54,761 bases of DNA from Gemmatimonadota bacterium (lineage in GTDB: Bacteria; Gemmatimonadota; Gemmatimonadetes; Longimicrobiales; Gaopeijiaceae), in assembly GCA_028873845.1 (NCBI GenBank), contig JAPPNO010000026.1, positions 1-54,761 on the forward strand. The letters are read 5' to 3'. Below are positions 38,801 through 45,642 of this stretch, piece after piece (position 1 is the stretch's first letter; each line of letters starts with the position of its first letter). The translations under genes were made by a program, and so were the position numbers. A model generated the notes under the pieces. It saw only the letters and a program-made list of their open reading frames with translations, was not told the DNA's origin and did not search any database.

Positions 38801-38889
38801 GAGACGGTCCTTTCCTGCGCACCTGCCGCACCACCGCCTCCCACCACAAGCAGGATCGCCGCCCCCGGGAGCAACCGTCGAGTCGTCAC
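32839..38889 (-). CDS. sprA: SprA/Sov-like outer-membrane translocon protein
   Basis: The 2016-residue protein has a Sec signal peptide (LLPGAAILLVVGGGGAAGAQ) and then almost uninterrupted beta-strand pattern. Order and motifs match SprA: an N-terminal strand-rich region (IVVDVDYDQARENAAANRINI, GEVFQRLEIGDVRFDLPPSRYLLGG), a repeated EYVVDY-like segment (GVDYTIVYEVGQLRLRDLEG), the PNTQGAVYLDDYDGVNAL block near residue 780, and a long C-terminal part of alternating strands. SprA is the very large barrel through which type 9 secretion substrates cross the outer membrane. The start is GTG 38887-38889. It is divergent from lptF by 150 bases. No other T9SS gene is in the window. The assignment rests on overall pattern, so function should be stated with care. 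Confidence 0.8.
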   Translation of the reverse strand: MTTRRLLPGAAILLVVGGGGAAGAQERTVSRPDTVLWIIPQLREPGRSLLSPPPPPVPVVRLGLALIPVTRYGPRLRIGDIGPDADPVIAPTPRDWSRDPLFRLGTLGRTIGYGRIPAPAGRGPSGRLADTPVRFRNEFADLGFAVTGSGDFGADWTQYRPCDDAVQLTCAIPRIPRLTPDIQFGARADGTITDRIVVDVDYDQARENAAANRINIRYQGSPGEVFQRLEIGDVRFDLPPSRYLLGGVPQGSFGFQAALEAGPVEVRSVWAQEAGEVTSRTFRLEGSGRTFSRSDTLVLDDADYIEGQFFFLFDPEGFFDYPHIDALALTPNAAPSSLAPGAEPIQLYRSTTGSVSLQQVEGQIQADAVAGEGADTVAESAWFQYLRPGRDYMVHPSGLWVALQAPLEPDAMLAVTYVTEAGDTVGTYNPERIYRSGGRPRLKLLRASAAQHRPGRPTWATEMHQVYRVSLFGDVDPASVELTVSLGEESLGRTFARRDNGDDVTYLRLFGLDEESPRDRLDESHIYRPALDSFEDQPPVSGTFIVFPTLEPFASPPPLRSVDIDSTEVRRLLGENRNERIYRAADPFEREYGGVFRLNLAYEVTGDSTASSFSLGAAGIREGSERVTLDDRLLVRGVDYTIVYEVGQLRLRDLEGLLATTPGRNLEVTWEQRSSFRVVPSSVFGMNARYDLGDYGELNLIGLYQTEDQQVRRPRLGLESSAVGLGGFSGNLNLDAHLLTRALNAIPGLRAGERSSVHLSGEAAVSLPNPNTQGAVYLDDYDGVNALPLLVESHEWHLGSRPAFTDGAEEVLPPEMSVDNRAAMTWQHTWIEEDVGGDSLGVFPGFNPAVDIDQQIRVTGGAVREWGLLGRFEHAGGDVEGTNEWASITTVLNRTGRDLTKSDFVELYVRDGDFLTLVLDLGIVSEDAFFVDALGRANGVKPGTGVPWGLDILDQEADPRRGEIWGTVADERGVWAERCRAEQGRVYRLGDPNANCTRGNGIKNSEDLDEDGNLDTLERYRRFVVRLDGSSPFMVRDRDETGTSFRLYRVPIRDPTGIDLGGAITDAELRAVRHLRITVAGKRRDSFVLARMSIVGSTWVKRTESGVLSGLGGDTASVHGRVEVGPVSKVTVGDAYTSPPGVIEQLDDPTAAFGGQGIEFNERSLSVAFENILPGDRAEVYNRFPQQPRDFLSYREARLWAVAARGDFGAGVPAWFFVKIGTDDRNFYLFRTRLDPVDTPGTVREEEWLPEVVIDFEEWLQLRRNAEVQFFVNPRMPGDPPLVLWSADSTYAIVMQDRGRAPNLASVREMSLGVMNGTGAPLSGEVWVDELRLSRGTRDRGLVSAVDAEVRGGDFLHSRASFRSRSGHFRQLRATPSYHDDRTLDLQTTLQLGRFTPSEWGIEAPLSMTYEREDQSPIFLGRSDVRANQLQEARQPGFNRTRIDLSLRRRTAEGSGFWDAVLDGFDARAGVVRSSLRTITTESDSDGVDAFVGYLATPAHRDVPLFPGWVGDALRLLLPSFLEDRVAGARLRWTPYEFSFQSEMLDRDLSTVRFDHIIETDEDSLAQVTEAPRRKVSASASVVLRPFPSLTAGADFLSGRDLLTVEELSGDQGTRDLLAGERRRLGGVDLGWEVDRHVRTSLVYQPRLSDWARTRVQVNTIYFTERNSDLIETRHTPVDTALVLLRNVDGQRNLEASLSLDPVRLAAEAPEGSFVRRWSSVLNPLFLSYTNRLTSRFNREPVNPGTIYELGWGGRDDFLVIGRDSASTLGDQERFTVGGGLKFLGSGSLDIGYQRDQFETLDTRSDREYLSTVWPDVSVSVTNVALPGFLAPVLERLSASAGYRHVERALEFGAGARQNRFGEDQEVPASLTLVFPRGVSVTYDGQRDRGESLDPTGETRTERNSHALRVEAALRSPLSAFRRRGARMRLSVRLSYSDEVQCRQPRPGTPCVAFIDQLERDASVSLDSTLRDYQLEVSLRYLDRRSFVGRRAGLTRFQLDIFGRFLLTPGLLAVRG

Positions 38890-39039
38890 GCGGCATCCCT
38901 TCTACAGACGAGCTCGCGGGCGCCGTCCCCGCAGTCCGCGGACAAGGCCCGGCGAGGACCGCGCGGCTCGAATGCCGCGGGGCATCCCTCCACCGGCCGC
39001 CCGAACCGGAAAACGCGCCGGGATCGGTTAGATTCCTCC

Positions 39040-40470
39040 ATGACCATCCTTACCCGATACCTGATCCGCTCGCACGTGGGTCCCTTCCTGTTCACCTTCA
39101 GTCTGCTGACCGGACTGATGTTCGTGAACGCCATCGCACAGAGGCTCGACGACCTGGCGGGCAAGGGCCTCCCCAGGGATGTCATTCTCGAGGCGCTCCT
39201 GCTGTCGCTGCCCCACACGGTTGCTCTTACGCTTCCCATGGCCGTCCTCCCGGCGGTCCTCTACACCTTCAGCGAGCTGGCGGCCAATAGCGAGATCATC
39301 GCCATGTCCGGAGGCGGAGTGCGCCCCCGCCGGCTCTTCCTGCCCGCCCTGTTCCTCGGCGTTTTCCTGGCGGCTGTCACCTTTTTCTTCAACGACCGTA
39401 TCCTCCCGGAAGCCAACCACCGGCTCAAGAATCTCCAGGTTTCGATTCAACGGAAGAGTCCCACCTTTCAACTCCGCGAGCGTGTGGTCAACGTCATCCA
39501 GGGGGAGAACGGGCTGGGTCCCTACTACCTGCGGGCCGAATCCATAGATCCCGTGTCCAGTGAACTCACCGATGTTCACATCTATGATATGAGCCGGCAG
39601 GGCGTGCGGCGCACGACCTACGCCGCCCGGGGCGAAATGAAACTGAACGCCTCCTTCACCGACCTCCAGCTCCGTCTTTTCGACGGGGAGGCCTACGAAG
39701 TGGGGTCGGTCGACCAGCGTTCCTTCCAGCGGACCGCCTTCGAACAGAAACTGTATGTGCTGCGCGGGGTGGGCGACATCTTCGAGGACACCGAGGCCAA
39801 TTACCGGGGCGACCGGGAGATGTCGGTTGCCGCGCTGCACGACTCCGCGAATGCCAAGATCATGCAGTTGGACAGCTTGCGCGAGGCATCGAGGGTGACC
39901 GCGGTTCGGGCGGTCGAGCGGGCCTTGGGACGCTCGGAGGAGGGGGACGGGGGGGCCATGATGTTCTCCAAGGCCCCGCCGGGGTTCGAGGGCGGTCAGA
40001 TGCCCCAGGACGAGATGCTCCGGATGCTGGCCATCGACGCCAAGACGCAGGGGACCCGGTTCCGGGCACTCAGGAAGCGGGCCAGCCAGTACTGGGTGGA
40101 AATCCACAAGAAGCTGGTGATCGCCAGCGCCTGCATGATCTTCGTGCTGATCGGAATGCCCGTGGGCGTGCGCTTCTCGCGCGGGGGCATCAGCATGGTG
40201 ATCGTGGTGTCGGCCATGGTGATCGGCATCTACCAGTACGGGATGTCCACGGGCGAGGACTGGGCCGACCGGGATCTGGCCACGCCCTTCTGGTCGATGT
40301 GGGCGGCGAGCCTGTTGTTTCTGGCCATGGGCGCGCTGCTCGCGTCCCGGCTGGGCCGCTGGACCGCCTCGTCCCGCGAGAGCGGCTGGCAGGAGCTGTG
40401 GCTGGAGGCGCGCGCGGGGTTGCTGAGCATCCTCCCGTGGCAGCGGCTTGCCCGCAGGAGGTCCCGGTGA
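39040..40470 (+). CDS. lptF: Lipopolysaccharide export permease LptF
   Basis: LptF is one half of the LptB2FG transporter that extracts lipopolysaccharide from the inner membrane. The 476-residue protein has the N-terminal MTILTRYLIRSHVGPFLFTF segment, three early helices, ELAANSEIIAMSGGGVRP (the coupling helix), a periplasmic beta-jellyroll and C-terminal helices (VIASACMIFVLIGMPVGVRFSRGG). It is about 100 residues longer than E. coli LptF, the extra lying after the jellyroll (about 260-345). The frame is open far upstream antisense to sprA, but the ATG at 39040 fits the family. The stop overlaps the lptG start (GTGA). Confidence 0.93.
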   Translation: MTILTRYLIRSHVGPFLFTFSLLTGLMFVNAIAQRLDDLAGKGLPRDVILEALLLSLPHTVALTLPMAVLPAVLYTFSELAANSEIIAMSGGGVRPRRLFLPALFLGVFLAAVTFFFNDRILPEANHRLKNLQVSIQRKSPTFQLRERVVNVIQGENGLGPYYLRAESIDPVSSELTDVHIYDMSRQGVRRTTYAARGEMKLNASFTDLQLRLFDGEAYEVGSVDQRSFQRTAFEQKLYVLRGVGDIFEDTEANYRGDREMSVAALHDSANAKIMQLDSLREASRVTAVRAVERALGRSEEGDGGAMMFSKAPPGFEGGQMPQDEMLRMLAIDAKTQGTRFRALRKRASQYWVEIHKKLVIASACMIFVLIGMPVGVRFSRGGISMVIVVSAMVIGIYQYGMSTGEDWADRDLATPFWSMWAASLLFLAMGALLASRLGRWTASSRESGWQELWLEARAGLLSILPWQRLARRRSR

Positions 40471-41534
40471 TCCGCACACTGGATCGAATGGTGGCGGCGA
40501 CCTTCGTCCGTCTTTTTGCGATCTTCGTCCTAAGCGTCCCCGTCATGTTCATCCTGTCGGACCTTTCCGCCAGGCGGGGCATCTACATCGACCGGGAACT
40601 GACCAACCTGGAGATCGGCCTGGGGTACCTGTTCCAGTACCCCATGTTCGTCCTCTGGTCGTTTCCGGTCGCCGCGCTCGTGGCCACCGTCTTCACCATT
40701 CACTCTATGACGGTCCACCGCGAAATCCAGGCCGCGAAGGCGGGGGGGATCTCCTTTCACCGGCTCTTCGTCCCGCTCTGGCCCATCGGCGCGGTCCTGA
40801 CGGTGGCCGCGTTCATGCTGGGCACCATCGTTCCCACCACCAACCGCAGGTCGGCCGAGGTTTTCAAGGAACGGGAGGTCCGGCGCGACTGGCGCAACAA
40901 CTTCGTCTTCCAGACCGAGACGGGAGAGACCCTCAGCATCCAGCAGTTGACCGTCTCCAACAACCGGGTCGACTGGATTCTGCTGGAGAGCGAGGACGAG
41001 GACGGCACGCGCCGGCACGTCTGGGCCCGGCGGGCGGACTACACCGAGGAGGACGGCTGGACCCTGGACAACGGGTACATGCGCGTCGTACGGCCCGACG
41101 GCGGCGAGTATTCCTTCAGGTTCGAGCGCTACCGCCATCCGGAGCTGGCTCCGACCCCCGCGGAACTCCTGCAGGATCCTCGCGAAGAGGAGGAGATGGG
41201 CTACGAGGAGCTGGGAAGGCAGGCCGAGGCCGTGTACCGCTCCGGCGGCGATCCGAACGAACTCCTGGTCGCGCGCGAACAGAAGCTTGCGATTCCCGCC
41301 GCCACCCTTGTGATCATGCTCTTCGGGGCACCCCTCGCCACCACGGCCAAGAAGGGGGGCGCGGCCTTCGGTGTGGGGGTGGCCCTGGGGTCCACCCTGA
41401 TCTATATTCTGCTGCTCAGGCTGTTCGGCGCCATAGGAATCGCCGGCGGGCTGCCCCCCGTCTGGGCCGCGTGGACCCCGAACATCCTCTTCTTCGTGGC
41501 CGGGGCGGTTCTGCTGATTCGGGCACGGACCTGA
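40467..41534 (+). CDS. lptG: Lipopolysaccharide export permease LptG
   Basis: The 355-residue partner of LptF has MIRTLDRMVAATFVRLFAIF, helices with YPMFVLWSFPVAALVATVFT, the coupling segment REIQAAKAGGISFHRL, a periplasmic beta-domain and the C-terminal QKLAIPAATLVIMLFGAPLATTAKKGG. The GTG at 40467-40469 was chosen because a strong AGGAGGT lies six bases upstream and it overlaps the lptF stop. Convergent with the DapF-like gene, 10 bases apart. Confidence 0.92.
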   Translation: MIRTLDRMVAATFVRLFAIFVLSVPVMFILSDLSARRGIYIDRELTNLEIGLGYLFQYPMFVLWSFPVAALVATVFTIHSMTVHREIQAAKAGGISFHRLFVPLWPIGAVLTVAAFMLGTIVPTTNRRSAEVFKEREVRRDWRNNFVFQTETGETLSIQQLTVSNNRVDWILLESEDEDGTRRHVWARRADYTEEDGWTLDNGYMRVVRPDGGEYSFRFERYRHPELAPTPAELLQDPREEEEMGYEELGRQAEAVYRSGGDPNELLVAREQKLAIPAATLVIMLFGAPLATTAKKGGAAFGVGVALGSTLIYILLLRLFGAIGIAGGLPPVWAAWTPNILFFVAGAVLLIRART

Positions 41535-41544
41535 GCGGCCGCGG

Positions 41545-42447
41545 TCACGGAACGCCTTCCGCCAGACCCGGCGCCAGCTCCCCCCCGCACACCTCCTCCA
41601 CCGGCCCGCGCAGACGGACCGCCCAGTCGGCGGCCACCTCCACCTCCATGGCGCCGCCCTCCATGACCACCGTCGCGGCGCCGGGCTCCATGTATCCGCG
41701 CCTGACCGCCGCCGCCACAGCCGCGCACGCCGACGTCCCGGATGCGGTCGTCGGCCCCACCCCCCGCTCCCAGATCCGGATGGCCACCTCGCGCCCGGCC
41801 GGGATTTCGGCGAACTGCACGTTCGCGCCGCGCGGGAAGGCCTCGTGCGTGCCGAGCAGAGGGCCGTAGCGAGCGACCTGGCCCGGCGTCCACGCGTCCC
41901 GGAAGGCCACCGCGTGCGGATTGCCCACCGACACGGGCACCACTTCGACCCGGGAAACGGCTCCACCCTGGAGCGGCGGCACCTCCAGCACCACCCGTCC
42001 CCCCTCCCCCGCCAGCCCCGCCCTCACGAACGGCGGCCCGGCCGGGAACTCCACCTTCCCCATGTCGGCCCGCACGTCCCAGACGCCCCGCGGGTCCGGT
42101 CCCGCCACCCGCAGCCCCACCCGGCCACCGCCGGCCACCACCGAAAACGGCTCGTCCGCCGCGCGCCCCGACCGCCTCAGGTACACACCGGCAATGCGGA
42201 GCCCGTTGCCGCTGCGCTCGAACTCGCCCCCGTCGGGGTTGAACATCCGCAGGCGCGGCTCCGCCTCCCGCGGCCCGGCTTCCACCACGACGATTCCGTC
42301 CGCCCCCGGCCCCCGGTGGCGGTCACAGATCCGCTGCGCCAGCGCCGCCGTCAACACCGGGCCGCCGCCCTCCTCGAAGACCAGGTAGTCGTTGCCGTGA
42401 CCGTGGGCCTTGAAGAAGGCCGGACCGATCCGCGGGGATTCACGCAC
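41545..42447 (-). CDS. DapF-like epimerase homologue with both catalytic Cys replaced by Ser
   Basis: The 300-residue protein has the two-domain DapF fold: FFKAHGHGNDYLVFE, RHRGPGADGIVVV, MFNPDGGEFERSGNGLRIAG, VSVGNPHAV and IWERGVGPTTASGTSACAA. In diaminopimelate epimerase two cysteines (Cys73 and Cys217 in Haemophilus) swap protons on the substrate. Here both are Ser (Ser79 and Ser236, codons AGC and TCC), and the Glu of the GET turn is Pro (232). Substrate-binding Asn, Glu227 and Arg228 are kept. It may therefore act differently (slow epimerase, elimination, other amino acid) or be a Ser-using subfamily. No lysine-pathway genes are nearby. The start is GTG 42445-42447. Confidence 0.8.
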   Translation of the reverse strand: MRESPRIGPAFFKAHGHGNDYLVFEEGGGPVLTAALAQRICDRHRGPGADGIVVVEAGPREAEPRLRMFNPDGGEFERSGNGLRIAGVYLRRSGRAADEPFSVVAGGGRVGLRVAGPDPRGVWDVRADMGKVEFPAGPPFVRAGLAGEGGRVVLEVPPLQGGAVSRVEVVPVSVGNPHAVAFRDAWTPGQVARYGPLLGTHEAFPRGANVQFAEIPAGREVAIRIWERGVGPTTASGTSACAAVAAAVRRGYMEPGAATVVMEGGAMEVEVAADWAVRLRGPVEEVCGGELAPGLAEGVP

Positions 42448-42510
42448 TTTCCGGTGCTCCTCCGTGATGCGGTGATGCCATGATGTCGCGATGCGCGGCC
42501 CGGCGGACCC

Positions 42511-44274
42511 CTACCCGGTCGTCGTGACCACGATCAGGGCCGCCATGACCAGGAGCGTGAGCGGCGTGCCCAGCCGCGCGTAGTCGCCGAAGTGGTATCC
42601 CCCCGGACCGTACACCATCAGGTTGGTCTGGTAGGCGATGGGGGTCATGAAGGATGCCGACGCCGAAAGCGCCACCGCCACCGCCGCCGCCCGCGTGTCG
42701 ATGCCGAAGTCGGCCGCCGTGGACATCGCGATCGGAAGCACCAGGGCGGCGGCCGCGTTGTTGGTGATGATCGAACTCAGCGTGACCGTGATGATGATGA
42801 TCCCGGCCATGGCCCCCTGCGGCCCGAAGCCCCCCAGCGTGTCCGCGACCAGGGTGGCCGTCCCCTCGCCCAGCCCGGAACTCGTGACCGCGGCGGCAAG
42901 CCCGAAGGCCGCTCCGATCACCACGATCACGTCGAAATCGATGGCGTCCTTGGCCTCGTTCGGGGTGAGGATGCCGAAGACCACCAGCGCGAGGGCGCCG
43001 AGCAGGGAAAGGTGCAGGATCGGCAGGATCTGGAACGCAGCCCCCAGCACGATCGTGGCGGCCACCGCCAGCACGACCGCCGCCTTCGGCGACAGGGGCG
43101 GCGGGGGCGCTCCCAGGCGCGACACCAGCATGAAGTCGTTCCGTCCCCGCCAGCGCTCACCGAACCCCTGGTCCGCGATCACCATCAGGGTGTCGCCGGG
43201 TTTGAGCGGCGCCTTGGCGAGATGGCCGTGGACGGGCTCGCCCGCCCGGTGAATCGCCACCACGGTGGCCTGGTAGCGCGCCAGGAAGCGGATGTCGATC
43301 AGCGACTGCCCCACCAGCCGCGATTCGGGCGCGATGACGGCCTCGAAGTACGCGTGGCGCGCGCTCCTGAACTCGAAGGGCAGGTGCGGCTGCTGGGACG
43401 AGGCAAGTCCCGACACGTCGTGCAGCTTGAGGACCACGTCCGTGTCGCCGAGCATCGTCAGAAAATCACCGCCCCGGAGAACCGTATCCGGATGGGGCTG
43501 CCCCGCCCCCTCCCCGTCGCGCTCGAAGTAGACCATCGTGGCGCCCTCCGGAAGCGCCGACCACGCCTCGTCCATCCGCAGCCCGTCGAGGGGACCTCCC
43601 GGCTCGATGATCATGCGGACCGAAAAGCTGCGCCCGCCCTCGCGCGCCTCCTGCCGGGGCGGCAGCCGGTCCGGGAGCAGCCTGGGCGATGCGAGGATGG
43701 TGATGACCAGCCCCGCCAGCGCCATGGGCAGCGCGGTCCGCGTCAGCTCGAACATGGTGAAGGGCTCGTACCCGTCGGCTTCCAGCAGGCCCGACACCAC
43801 GATGTTGGTGGAGGTGCCGATCAGCGTGGTCATGCCGCCGAGGATCGCGGCGAACGAAAGCGGCATGAGGTAGCGCGACGCGGAGTCGCCCCGCCGGTCC
43901 GCCCACTCGCCGATCTGGGGGGACAGCATGGCGATGATCGGCGTGTTGTTGACGAAGGCCGAGGCCGCCGCGACCGGCACCGTCATGCGTGCCAGTGCCC
44001 CCCGCACACTCTTCGCCGTGCCCAGCGTCGCCCGCACGATCGGGTGCAGCGCCCCGCTCTTCTCGACCGCGCGCGCCAGCACGTAGAGGGCGGCCACCGT
44101 GATCGGCGCGGGGTTCGAGAATCCCTGGAAGGCGTCGGCGGGAGTGACCACACCGGCAACGAGCAGCACCACCACCGCCGCCATGAACGCAACCGCCGGC
44201 GAGATCAGGTCCCGCGTGAGGACCAGGACCGCCAGGGTGACGACCGCGAGGGTGAGCCAGGCCTCCCAGATCAT
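42511..44274 (-). CDS. SLC13/DASS-type permease with two RCK-C domains
   Basis: The 587-residue inner-membrane protein has two halves of membrane helices with the DASS hairpin motifs AFVNNTPIIAMLSPQIGEW and LIGTSTNIVVSGLL, and SSIITNNAAAALVLPIAMS with SFMTPIAYQTNLMVYG. Between them (about 215-390) lie two TrkA-C/RCK-C-like cytosolic domains (RMIIEPGGPLDGLRMDEAWSAL; VIAPESRLVGQSLIDIRFLARYQATVVAI). This domain order is that of the SLC13-like sulfate/anion permeases of bacteria. The substrate is probably a di-anion or sulfate, driven by sodium or protons. Starts at ATG 44272-44274. Confidence 0.88.
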   Translation of the reverse strand: MIWEAWLTLAVVTLAVLVLTRDLISPAVAFMAAVVVLLVAGVVTPADAFQGFSNPAPITVAALYVLARAVEKSGALHPIVRATLGTAKSVRGALARMTVPVAAASAFVNNTPIIAMLSPQIGEWADRRGDSASRYLMPLSFAAILGGMTTLIGTSTNIVVSGLLEADGYEPFTMFELTRTALPMALAGLVITILASPRLLPDRLPPRQEAREGGRSFSVRMIIEPGGPLDGLRMDEAWSALPEGATMVYFERDGEGAGQPHPDTVLRGGDFLTMLGDTDVVLKLHDVSGLASSQQPHLPFEFRSARHAYFEAVIAPESRLVGQSLIDIRFLARYQATVVAIHRAGEPVHGHLAKAPLKPGDTLMVIADQGFGERWRGRNDFMLVSRLGAPPPPLSPKAAVVLAVAATIVLGAAFQILPILHLSLLGALALVVFGILTPNEAKDAIDFDVIVVIGAAFGLAAAVTSSGLGEGTATLVADTLGGFGPQGAMAGIIIITVTLSSIITNNAAAALVLPIAMSTAADFGIDTRAAAVAVALSASASFMTPIAYQTNLMVYGPGGYHFGDYARLGTPLTLLVMAALIVVTTTG

Positions 44275-44351
44275 CTCGCGTTGCGCCTCCGTGACAAGCA
44301 GTCCGTGGATTGGTCCGCCCGGGCACCGGGAGCGATGAGGCGCCGGGACGG

Positions 44352-44388
44352 AAAAGCCGGACGGATCCCTGTTACAGGACCAGGGATC
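44352..44388 (-). terminator. Intrinsic-terminator-like hairpin
   Basis: GATCCCTG (44364-44371) and CAGGGATC (44381-44388) form an 8-bp perfect stem with a 9-base loop. On the minus strand it starts 12 bases after the stop of the small membrane protein gene and is followed by CGTCCGGCTTTTCC, a short T-run. Confidence 0.45.
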
Positions 44389-44400
44389 GCGCGTAGAAAA

Positions 44401-44748
44401 CTAGAAGATCCTGAACAGGACTCCCAGCAGAAGGTTCATGATCCCCAGCACGACCGCGCCCATGAGCGCCGCCGGAAAGCTCCTCACCTTGAGGCCGCGC
44501 ACGAGGGCGCCGGTGATCATGAGCGCCACCGCGTTGACCACCAGCGCGAAGAACCAGAGCGTCATGATCAGCAGCATGGGGCCGAGGCCCCCCAGCGCGG
44601 CCCAGATGAGCCAGTTCGAGAACCCGAACACCAGCGTCCCGATCACGGCCGCCTTCAGGTCGCGGACCTCGATTCCATTGACGACCCGCCCGACCACCAT
44701 CAGAAGCACCGCGCTCAGAAGCGTATGAATGATGAGTTGCAGTGGCAC
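44401..44748 (-). CDS. Small four-helix membrane protein, phage-holin superfamily IV type
   Basis: The 115-residue protein is almost all hydrophobic, with four helices separated by short basic loops (LIIHTLLSAVLLMVVGRVV, AAVIGTLVFGFSNWLIWAAL, LIMTLWFFALVVNAVALMITG, AALMGAVVLGIMNLLLGVLF). This matches the 'phage holin family 4' proteins found singly on many bacterial chromosomes; despite the name, no lysis role is established for them. The GTG at 44746-44748 has AGGATAGGA upstream. No phage genes are nearby, so it is not a prophage sign. Confidence 0.75.
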   Translation of the reverse strand: MPLQLIIHTLLSAVLLMVVGRVVNGIEVRDLKAAVIGTLVFGFSNWLIWAALGGLGPMLLIMTLWFFALVVNAVALMITGALVRGLKVRSFPAALMGAVVLGIMNLLLGVLFRIF

Positions 44749-44891
44749 GATTCCTATCCTCCCGTTTGTGGAGTCCCATATGTATCTGAACGGAACGGGC
44801 CCGGGCTCGGCAAGGTTTCGTTCCATCTCGTTCCATCTCGCCGCCATTGCCGGCCGGGACGAACCGGTCCTCCCTACGAGCCGCGGGGCGG

Positions 44892-45581
44892 CTAGTGTTC
44901 TTCGATCCACCTCACCAGCGCGTCCTGGGACACGCGCAGCACATGCCCCTGTCCCGCGAGCACCTCGTGCGTCACCGCGACCCCCGCCGCTTTCAGTTGC
45001 TCCGCGGTGGCTTCGGAACGCCCGACCCAGTTCGTGTCGCCCTCGCCCACCATCATCCACACCGCCGCGTCCGCCAGCACCTCGAGCGACGCCTCGCCCG
45101 AATACCGTCCCGGCATGGCAATGATCCCGCCGACCCGGCCGGGCACCGCCAGCGCCGCGTGGAAGACCCCCACCCCACCCGCCGACGCACCGGTCATGAT
45201 GACCTTGTCGCCCGCCCCCCCGAGGTTCTCGTCGACCCAGCCCAGGACGGCGGTCATCACCTCGCGCCCCGTCCGCGCAAGACCCGGCCCATAGGCCACG
45301 ACGCCGACCACGGCGTACCCCGCGTCGGGGGCCACCGGGTCCCAGTACGCCTGCATCATGCCGAGCAGGAGTCCCGCGTCTCCCGCGCCCCAGGGAAAAG
45401 CGACCACCACCCCCTTCGGCGCGGACTCCGGCCGCAGGACCGCGATGTCGAGCACCTCGCCCGACTCCAGGGTGAGCTGGACCCACTCCACCTGCCGGGG
45501 TTCGGGCTCGGTGGCCCCGCACGCCAGCAGCAGGGTGGCCACCACGGCCGCACATGCCGGGATCCTGAGAGATCCGGTCAT
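44892..45581 (-). CDS. Alpha/beta-hydrolase-like lipoprotein
   Basis: The 229-residue product has a lipoprotein signal (IPACAAVVATLLLACGATEPEP; lipobox LLAC). The rest fits a small alpha/beta hydrolase: VVVAFPWGAGD for the oxyanion region, nucleophile elbow VIMTGASAGGVGVFHAAL, an acidic turn MMVGEGDTNWVG and the catalytic His in LAGQGHVLRVSQDALVRW. It may cleave an ester or peptide in the periplasm; the substrate is unknown. The ATG at 45579-45581 has a strong GGAGGAGG ribosome site. It follows the first LVIVD/FG-GAP gene by 61 bases. Confidence 0.78.
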   Translation of the reverse strand: MTGSLRIPACAAVVATLLLACGATEPEPRQVEWVQLTLESGEVLDIAVLRPESAPKGVVVAFPWGAGDAGLLLGMMQAYWDPVAPDAGYAVVGVVAYGPGLARTGREVMTAVLGWVDENLGGAGDKVIMTGASAGGVGVFHAALAVPGRVGGIIAMPGRYSGEASLEVLADAAVWMMVGEGDTNWVGRSEATAEQLKAAGVAVTHEVLAGQGHVLRVSQDALVRWIEEH

Positions 45582-45642
45582 GACCCCTCCTCCCCCGACG
45601 GCGGACTCCCGGTGCGGCATGGCGGCTGATTCACCCGGCCAG

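Noticed and set aside
33058-39039. A plus-strand frame open for almost 6 kb antisense to sprA and continuous with lptF.
   Set aside because: Its translation is Arg/Gly/Val/His-rich with no domain, as expected from the complement of a high-GC coding frame. lptF has a proper family start at 39040.
44401-44748. Holin-like protein as a sign of prophage.
   Set aside because: No phage structural, lysis or integrase genes are nearby, and chromosomal members of this superfamily are common.
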